From: Fimbriimonas sp.
GTDB taxonomy: Bacteria > Armatimonadota > Fimbriimonadia > Fimbriimonadales > Fimbriimonadaceae
Direction: 5' to 3'
DNA: 38,476 nucleotides
NCBI GenBank assembly: GCA_031292555.1
Contig: JARLGV010000035.1
Coordinates: 1 to 38,476 of the forward strand
Positions 34,401 to 38,476 of the stretch are shown here, in pieces. The position numbers were made by a program, and so were the translations under genes. A model generated the notes under the pieces. The model did no database searches. It saw only the letters and a program-made list of their open reading frames with translations, and was not told the DNA's origin. Numbering within the stretch: position 1 is the stretch's first letter; each line of letters opens with the position of its first letter.

Positions 34401-34880
34401 TTCGTTGAAAACCTCGGTGGTTCGAACAAACCCAAACCGCTCGCTTGGCGCCCACGTGTAGCGCAAGGTTAGAGATAGCCGGAGATTCCTTTCCTCAAAG
34501 GTGATCCGATTTCCCAGCACGGACTTGGAGAGTTGACGCTCGCATCCCTCAGGCGCCGTCGTGCCGCAAAACGGCTCCCAGATTTCGAAAGTTCCACCCT
34601 TTTGCCAAACGCGAACGATCGTTGAGGGGCCGGTTTTGCCTGCCGTCCGATGGATTTGATCTTCGACACAGTACGGAAAGAGGCTGTGATCCGGATCGAT
34701 CCTTCCGGCTGAAAGCGAACCAAGACTGGAGACATACATCCAGAGGTCGGACTCGCTTACGAGGCTCATGAGGAAAGGCTCCATGAGATCGTATTGTCGG
34801 ATTTCCGTGTAATCGTGCCCAGTAATATTGGGGGCCCGGTCTTTGGCAATACGTAATTCGGAATCTATCGTCGTTCCCAT
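31425..34880 (-). CDS. Giant (alpha/alpha)6-type glycosidase/phosphorylase-like protein
   Basis: 1,151 residues, no signal peptide, so cytosolic. The layout resembles GH94-type phosphorylases and related enzymes: an N-terminal beta-sandwich (residues about 40-330, with LRLSLTLRYTWAPSERFGFV), a helical linker, an (alpha/alpha)6 core beginning around NRFAIRLKNEDG and YEGNWRDIFQNWEAL, and a C-terminal beta cap after residue 1050. Repeated acidic-aromatic stretches such as GIDWEVPDPDDEWSAMGYWG could line a sugar site. I cannot name the catalytic pair or substrate. It is divergent from the gene remnant and the PbfA-like gene, and co-directional with the MOCOS-like enzyme, about 150 bp apart. Confidence 0.6.
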   Translation of the reverse strand: MGTTIDSELRIAKDRAPNITGHDYTEIRQYDLMEPFLMSLVSESDLWMYVSSLGSLSAGRIDPDHSLFPYCVEDQIHRTAGKTGPSTIVRVWQKGGTFEIWEPFCGTTAPEGCERQLSKSVLGNRITFEERNLRLSLTLRYTWAPSERFGFVRTTEVFNEGPDAVSLDIIDGLLNMLPPGVTSTFIQRMSVLADAYTECEVDPITGVAIISLASLIVDKPEPGEALHASVVWSRGFEEADVLLSLSQIAAFRQGRALRNESMMKGQRANYLLSGSLSLAPGADRSWDIVSDVGLSQSQVEELRAFLTSDRQPRESLRANLAQSAENLAKYVAAADGQSCSADTSADRHHEACVLFNIMRGGIFADGDNVNASDFREFVKGRNHAQATKHSLWLGALPCSLKYRQLQEQASQVNDPNLTRLVLEYLPLTFSRRHGDPSRPWNRFAIRLKNEDGTPLLAYEGNWRDIFQNWEALSLSYPMFIQSIIAKFVNASTIDGFNPYRITREGIDWEVPDPDDEWSAMGYWGDHQIIYLLKFLEQARQIDPCGLNDRLGEACYSYANVPLRLRPYEAMVHTPHSTIDFDYDLHKSITGRIPTEGEDARLVPTASGDVYHATLAEKLLVPALSKLSNLVADAGIWMNTQRPEWNDANNALVGNGVSMVTLCYLRRYLVFCRELFANAPGPFSISTEVADWLEGIAGTFEAHRSIVSNARISDQDRRTLLDQLESQFADYRRKVYEKGFSGQRKVQPSQVVRLCEEALPYLEHSIHASKRSDGLYHAYNLVDLREPGKAKVGHLYEMLEGQVAVLSAGMLGANEALALVNALFKSKIYREDQETFMLYPERKLPGFLEKNVIPSACLDRATLLGELIEVGDNRVITKDAAGVYRFAPNLRNASVLSETLDAIEKDPRWSSRIREQRQSILDAYESVFGHRFFTGRSGSMYGYEGLGSVYWHMVSKLLVAIEESFHQAAHVGAAKHDLAKLAKVYYRVRSGMGFNKTPHQFGAFPSDPYSHTPANRGAKQPGMTGQSKEDILARWMECGVFSVYGCIEFQPSMLKPEAFLSAPQPWALYNVLGAIEYLDLPTGTLAFTICGVPVIYHLGAGAPRVSVFGQGGFCTETTGLKLSEGISRKLYGRTGEIQRIDVHLSANEILTH

Positions 34881-34936
34881 CGCTACTAACGCGGCTCTGC
34901 TTAGCCTTTGGAAATGCTAAGTCGATTATGGTTAGA

Positions 34937-35164
34937 TGAAACGTTTATTCAGCCAACGGCAAGGTTCTGTGGACCCATTGGGCGGACGGCGACACAGTTT
35001 ATCTATTCCTGCAGCTAGAATCAGCCTCGGGCGCGAGGCCAAGGCACTCCGATCGATATCGCGATGGGCGGCAAATTGGTTGGCTGAGCGACAGTGGCGT
35101 CACGCGGGGCCACATTCTGTTCCAAGTTAGCGACTACATGCTGCTAATATTCCGATCGGCGTAA
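34937..35164 (+). pseudogene. Possible 3' remnant of a gene, no start codon
   Basis: The 331-bp gap between divergent genes (34881-35211) contains an open frame of about 75 codons opened directly after a TGA (34937-34939) and closed by TAA at 35162-35164. It has protein-like content (GKVLWTHWADGDTVYLFLQL, then GHILFQVSDYMLL) but no usable ATG, GTG or TTG near its beginning. I read it as the tail of a lost gene, but it may be chance. I see no other clear feature in the gap. Confidence 0.35.
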
Positions 35165-35211
35165 GCAGGAGAAAGCTGCACCAGACAACCGGGCCCAGAG
35201 CGGAAAGCGGA

Positions 35212-36546
35212 ATGAACCTCGATAACCGATCCATTGCAGTCGAAGGCGACGTCAACCTGTCCGATCGGCGGCAAAGATGGCAGGTTGAGCAGTTGAGCGA
35301 GTCCACGCTCCAAATGCTTGCCGACGACGCGGACGTGTTCCTCCGTCAGTCCTTGTCCACGCCGTGCCTCAACGCAATTCGGGCGGCTCAAGGATCGTGG
35401 ATCGAAGACGTGGAAGGGCGGCGGTATCTGGATTTCCACGGTAACTCGGTGCACCAGGTCGGATACGGCCACCCGAGGGTCGTGCAGGCGATCAGAGATC
35501 AACTGGACTCTCTGCCGTTCTGCCCGAGGCGCTACACGAATGCACCGTCCATCGCCCTGGCACGAAAACTAGGGGAGCTTGCGCCGGGAAGGTTGAACAA
35601 AGTTCTGTTCGCCACCGGGGGAAGTTCCGCCATCGGCATCGCAATGAAGCTCGCGAGAGTCGCCACGGGACGGTTTAAGACGGTGTCGATGTGGGGCTCG
35701 TTTCACGGCGCGTCGCTTGACTCGATTTCGGTGGGTGGGGAAGCGCAGTTTCGGAGCCACATCGGGCCTCTGCTCCCGGGCACGTCTCACGTGCCGCCAC
35801 CCGACCCCCGGCGATGTCCGCTCAATTGCGGAGGCGTCTGTTCGATGGCTTGCGCCAGTTACTTGAGCTACGTTTTGGAGCATGAGGGCGACGTTGGCGC
35901 CGTGATCGCGGAGCCGATCCGTGCCACGACCGGCGTGGTTCCGCCCGAAGGTTACTGGAGGGAGGTTAGGGATGCCTGCGACCGGCACGGCGCTCTTCTG
36001 ATATTCGACGAGATCCCGGTTGGACTAGGGCGTACCGGTTGCATGTTCGCTACCGAATGGACGGGTGTAGAGCCGGACATCCTTGTGTTGGGCAAGGGCT
36101 TGGGCGGCGGGATTTTTCCGCTTGCAGCGGTGATCGCCCATGAAGATTTGGATGTGGCGGGACAGGTCTCGCTCGGCCACTACACTCACGAAAAGAGTCC
36201 TGTCGGGGCTGCCGCCGGGCTGGCAACTCTCTCCATAATCGAAGAAGAGAATCTGCTCGAACGAAGCCGGACCCTAGGTCACGAGTTGGTTTGTCGCTTG
36301 AAGGGAATGATGAAACGTCATTCTTCGATGGTCGAGGTACGAGGCGTTGGACTGACGGTCGGCGTGGAGATGGCGAGCCGGACCGTGGCGGAGGAGACGA
36401 TGTACCGCGCCCTGGACCACGGCCTGAACTTCAAGGTTTCCGAGGGTACGGTTCTCACGCTGACCCCGCCGCTAACGATCAGCAACGAAGAACTGGACCT
36501 GGCCGTCGACGCCCTCGATGCGGCCCTCGGCGAAGCGGAGAGCTAG
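35212..36546 (+). CDS. pbfA: Class III PLP enzyme, PbfA-like (R)-1-hydroxy-2-aminoethylphosphonate ammonia-lyase
   Basis: 444 residues, aminotransferase class III fold: Asp266 in LLIFDEIPVGLGRTG binds the PLP nitrogen and Lys295 in LVLGKGLGGGIFP holds PLP. The N-terminal FHGNSVHQVGYGHPRV and PFCPRRYTN, a WGSFHGASLDSISVGGEA stretch, the Cys-rich insertion CPLNCGGVCSMACASYL (residues 202-218) and the C-terminal GLNFKVSEGTVLTLTPPLTI match my memory of PbfA-family proteins. These eliminate ammonia from (R)-1-hydroxy-2-aminoethylphosphonate to give phosphonoacetaldehyde. The convergent neighbour is a phosphonatase-like hydrolase, which supports the assignment. An ornithine/GABA aminotransferase is the main alternative. 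The start has a weak GGAAAG-type ribosome site. Confidence 0.7.
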   Translation: MNLDNRSIAVEGDVNLSDRRQRWQVEQLSESTLQMLADDADVFLRQSLSTPCLNAIRAAQGSWIEDVEGRRYLDFHGNSVHQVGYGHPRVVQAIRDQLDSLPFCPRRYTNAPSIALARKLGELAPGRLNKVLFATGGSSAIGIAMKLARVATGRFKTVSMWGSFHGASLDSISVGGEAQFRSHIGPLLPGTSHVPPPDPRRCPLNCGGVCSMACASYLSYVLEHEGDVGAVIAEPIRATTGVVPPEGYWREVRDACDRHGALLIFDEIPVGLGRTGCMFATEWTGVEPDILVLGKGLGGGIFPLAAVIAHEDLDVAGQVSLGHYTHEKSPVGAAAGLATLSIIEEENLLERSRTLGHELVCRLKGMMKRHSSMVEVRGVGLTVGVEMASRTVAEETMYRALDHGLNFKVSEGTVLTLTPPLTISNEELDLAVDALDAALGEAES

Positions 36547-37214
36547 CGAAGGAGGGCTGGCATGGATCGTACGTTGTCGACGATATGGGTATGGGGGTGT
36601 ACCGCCAGTAGCTCTCTGGAGTGTGTACCTTCGGTCACGCCGATTACCATTCCGCACCCTGCGGCGGTTCCTTCTTGGAGGTCCGAAGGCGTGTCGCCCA
36701 CTTTTGCGACTGCCTGAGCGTTCTTGACTCCCGTTCGCTTCATGGCTTCGAATACCAAGTCAGGATACGGGCGTCCTCGCTCGACCTCATCGCTCGTCAC
36801 GGATGCGTCGATCACGCCGGCATCCCATCCTAGACGAGCGAGGATCACCTCGACGATGCTTCGATCGAAGCCGGTATCGAGGGCCACTTTGACTCCCCTG
36901 GAACGGAGCAGTTGAAACGTCTCTGCCGCCCCGGGTACCTCTCGAACGTCAGGGCACGTGCGATAGTATTCGATCATCCTCTGCTTGAAATCGGCATGAA
37001 TCAAAGCCACTCGGTCTTCGCCTGCCGGCTCGCCGGCAACCATGAGGAGTTCCTGGATTGCGAGTGGTTTCGGGATTCCCATGACCGAATTGACTTGTTC
37101 GGCGTTCCAAACCACCCCGTCTGCCGTCAGCGCCGACTTGAGGCATCCCCCAACCCCATCCGGATCCTCCACGGTGGTTCCGGCAATATCGAAGATCACC
37201 AACTCAATTTGCAT
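36543..37214 (-). CDS. PhnX-like phosphonatase-like HAD hydrolase (TIGR03351 type)
   Basis: 223 residues. HAD motif I is FDIAGTTVED with nucleophile Asp9; motif II lies in VALDTGFDR; motif III/IV are GRPYPDLVFEAM and VAKVGDTPSDLQEGTAAGC; the ending EGTHSRELLAVHPHTHIVDN is typical of the TIGR03351 branch. The cap region has a lysine in MGIPKPLAIQELL near where phosphonatase places its Schiff-base lysine, which I cannot confirm. Phosphonatase cleaves phosphonoacetaldehyde to acetaldehyde and phosphate. Its stop codon shares the palindrome CTAG (36543-36546) with the PbfA-like gene on the other strand, so the two genes are convergent and overlapping. Confidence 0.8.
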   Translation of the reverse strand: MQIELVIFDIAGTTVEDPDGVGGCLKSALTADGVVWNAEQVNSVMGIPKPLAIQELLMVAGEPAGEDRVALIHADFKQRMIEYYRTCPDVREVPGAAETFQLLRSRGVKVALDTGFDRSIVEVILARLGWDAGVIDASVTSDEVERGRPYPDLVFEAMKRTGVKNAQAVAKVGDTPSDLQEGTAAGCGMVIGVTEGTHSRELLAVHPHTHIVDNVRSMPALLR

Positions 37215-37394
37215 CGATCAGATCTTGCCATAACCGCCCGGCCCGATTTGATCCCGATTTCGAACGTTAACAAATTCGAGCGTCAGGCCACGGCTCGATG
37301 TATATTGCGCCGTCGTTGAAGTGCTTTGGACTTTCCAAGGCTCACCGTTTCTGCAAACTTAACTTGCCTGATCGGCGTCCAATTCGGTGAGCCT

Positions 37395-38476
37395 ATGCGA
37401 AGTCATTTTCTTTCCGTTGCCGCAACCGCCTTTGTATTTAGCAGTGTCGCGTACGCCCAGTCCTTACACGACTATCTGGTGGCACAGAAGTGGAACGCGG
37501 TCAAGTCGGGCCCTCTGATCGCTATCGGCGCCAAAGAGCAGTGGCCCCGGCCAGTGGAAGGACAGGATCAGCCTCCTGCAACCATGGATTCCTACGGGCG
37601 CCAACTGGTAAAGATCGGGCGACTTACGGTGGCTGCTCCTCTATCTCGACTCGACTTTCCAGACGACGGTCTGGCAAACCCGTATGACGCATTGACCGAC
37701 CAGGACAAATTCATCGCCTTGCTGGGGTCACTAAACGCGTCTCAGTGGCATCAGTTGTCGTCGGGCGGGATCGCTCCGAGGGATCTGTCCGGACAACTCA
37801 AGAAGTTGCTCCTAGCCCTGATTCCGCACCCGCTCAAGGCTCAGGAATTCGTCTATGGTAAGGACGGCTATGGCTCGACTGGCGAACCGATCCCAATTAC
37901 TAGCGAGGTTGTGCAGGGAGTCAAACTCCAGCTCTTCAAAGCTCTGGATGTCGGATTCAGCCCGCTCATCGATCCGATATCGAAGGCTGCGATGAACTAC
38001 GGCGTGTCCAGCGGGAGCTATCGCCCACCCGGCACCCACGTGTACCGGGCGGCATCGAACGATGCCAGGGCCGGATACGGGGGGTACGCCGGCCGTTTCG
38101 TAGATAACGATGAAAAACCGTCCCAACTCGACTACAAGAACCCGGCACTCGCAAAGCCCGTTGCCGTAGGACAGAGTGAAACGGTTTCGACTCTTGTGGC
38201 CAAGGCTGCTCAAGCCGGAGGACTGGAGATCTGGGCGGACGCTCGGATTGCCAAGGATGAGGTGGATATCTTCGGTGAACAGGCAACCGCTTCCGAACTT
38301 CTTCGGGGCTTAGCACGTGCAGTGTGCGGTACGTATCGGCGCGTTGGAGGCACATACGTGCTCACATCCGACCTGGAGGGCCTGGCCACCCGTGGAACAA
38401 GAGCCCTTGCGGCCCGGGCACTCGTCAAGCTAGACGTTCAGTCGAAGGTTGCCGAGCTCCGCGACCGAATCCGAAA
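37395..38476 (+). CDS. Exported protein with a secretin N-domain-like segment, cut by the window end
   Basis: An open frame of 360 codons runs from ATG 37395 to the end of the window without a stop. The N-terminus MRSHFLSVAATAFVFSSVAY followed by AQS is a clear signal peptide with an Ala-x-Ala-like cleavage site. Residues about 280-325, with LEIWADARIAKDEVDIFGEQ then TASELLRGLARAVCGTYRRV, resemble the STN/secretin short N-domain pattern. The first 250 residues are not recognised. Function is open: it could be a surface-associated or secretion-linked protein. Confidence 0.75.
   Translation, partial: MRSHFLSVAATAFVFSSVAYAQSLHDYLVAQKWNAVKSGPLIAIGAKEQWPRPVEGQDQPPATMDSYGRQLVKIGRLTVAAPLSRLDFPDDGLANPYDALTDQDKFIALLGSLNASQWHQLSSGGIAPRDLSGQLKKLLLALIPHPLKAQEFVYGKDGYGSTGEPIPITSEVVQGVKLQLFKALDVGFSPLIDPISKAAMNYGVSSGSYRPPGTHVYRAASNDARAGYGGYAGRFVDNDEKPSQLDYKNPALAKPVAVGQSETVSTLVAKAAQAGGLEIWADARIAKDEVDIFGEQATASELLRGLARAVCGTYRRVGGTYVLTSDLEGLATRGTRALAARALVKLDVQSKVAELRDRIR

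Noticed and set aside
1-38476. CRISPR array, rRNA genes, insertion sequences, integrase
   Set aside because: I saw no regularly spaced direct repeats, rRNA-like sequence, or transposase/integrase frame in the window.

Overview
This window reads as a high-GC bacterial chromosome segment from a free-living, carbohydrate-degrading organism. The density of exported glycoside hydrolases, the dTDP-sugar genes and many exported proteins of unknown function would fit a soil or plant-associated lineage such as Armatimonadota (Fimbriimonadia). That assignment is a guess from gene style, because no rRNA or marker gene is present.

Left flank (1-3.6 kb): a secreted TIM-barrel glycoside hydrolase, a TIGR01777/YfcH-type nucleotide-sugar-epimerase-like protein whose 3' end runs into degenerate tandem repeats, and a small exported unknown. 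Accessory block (3.6-17.5 kb): on the minus strand lie the remains of a siphophage head-tail/tail operon in canonical order: head-tail adaptor (17.4 kb), small head-tail protein, HK97-gp10-like protein, terminator-position protein, tail tube protein, tail assembly chaperone with a -1 frameshift extension, and a short frameshifted tape measure protein (ends 4.8 kb). Non-phage cargo separates or follows these genes: a dead AbiE toxin-antitoxin pair (3.6-4.6 kb), an apparently intact AbiE pair (5.9-7.5 kb), an XRE-ImmA/PIN-like pair and an Mrr-like restriction endonuclease (8.5-11.2 kb), and three exported or membrane proteins of unknown function (13.9-16.6 kb). The block stops at a 44-bp copy of the 3' half of a tRNA-Ala. 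The intact tRNA-Ala(CGC) gene and two more tRNA fragments follow at 18.3-18.6 kb, so this looks like a repeatedly used integration site.

Right flank (17.7-38.5 kb): a PNPOx-like flavoprotein; a GH32 fructan hydrolase; a low-molecular-weight phosphotyrosine phosphatase; an rfbBAC dTDP-sugar operon; a GH29 alpha-L-fucosidase; a GH127 beta-L-arabinofuranosidase; an M20 dipeptidase; a DinB-like protein; a class V aminotransferase/MOCOS-like enzyme; a 1,151-residue (alpha/alpha)6 glycosidase/phosphorylase-like protein; a convergent pair resembling PbfA and a PhnX-like phosphonatase, which together would turn (R)-1-hydroxy-2-aminoethylphosphonate into acetaldehyde and phosphate; and an exported protein cut by the window end.

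Most notable are the interrupted tail operon that still carries a textbook CCCAAAA slippery site, the two AbiE systems in opposite states of preservation, and the tRNA-Ala-derived scars at the block's edge.
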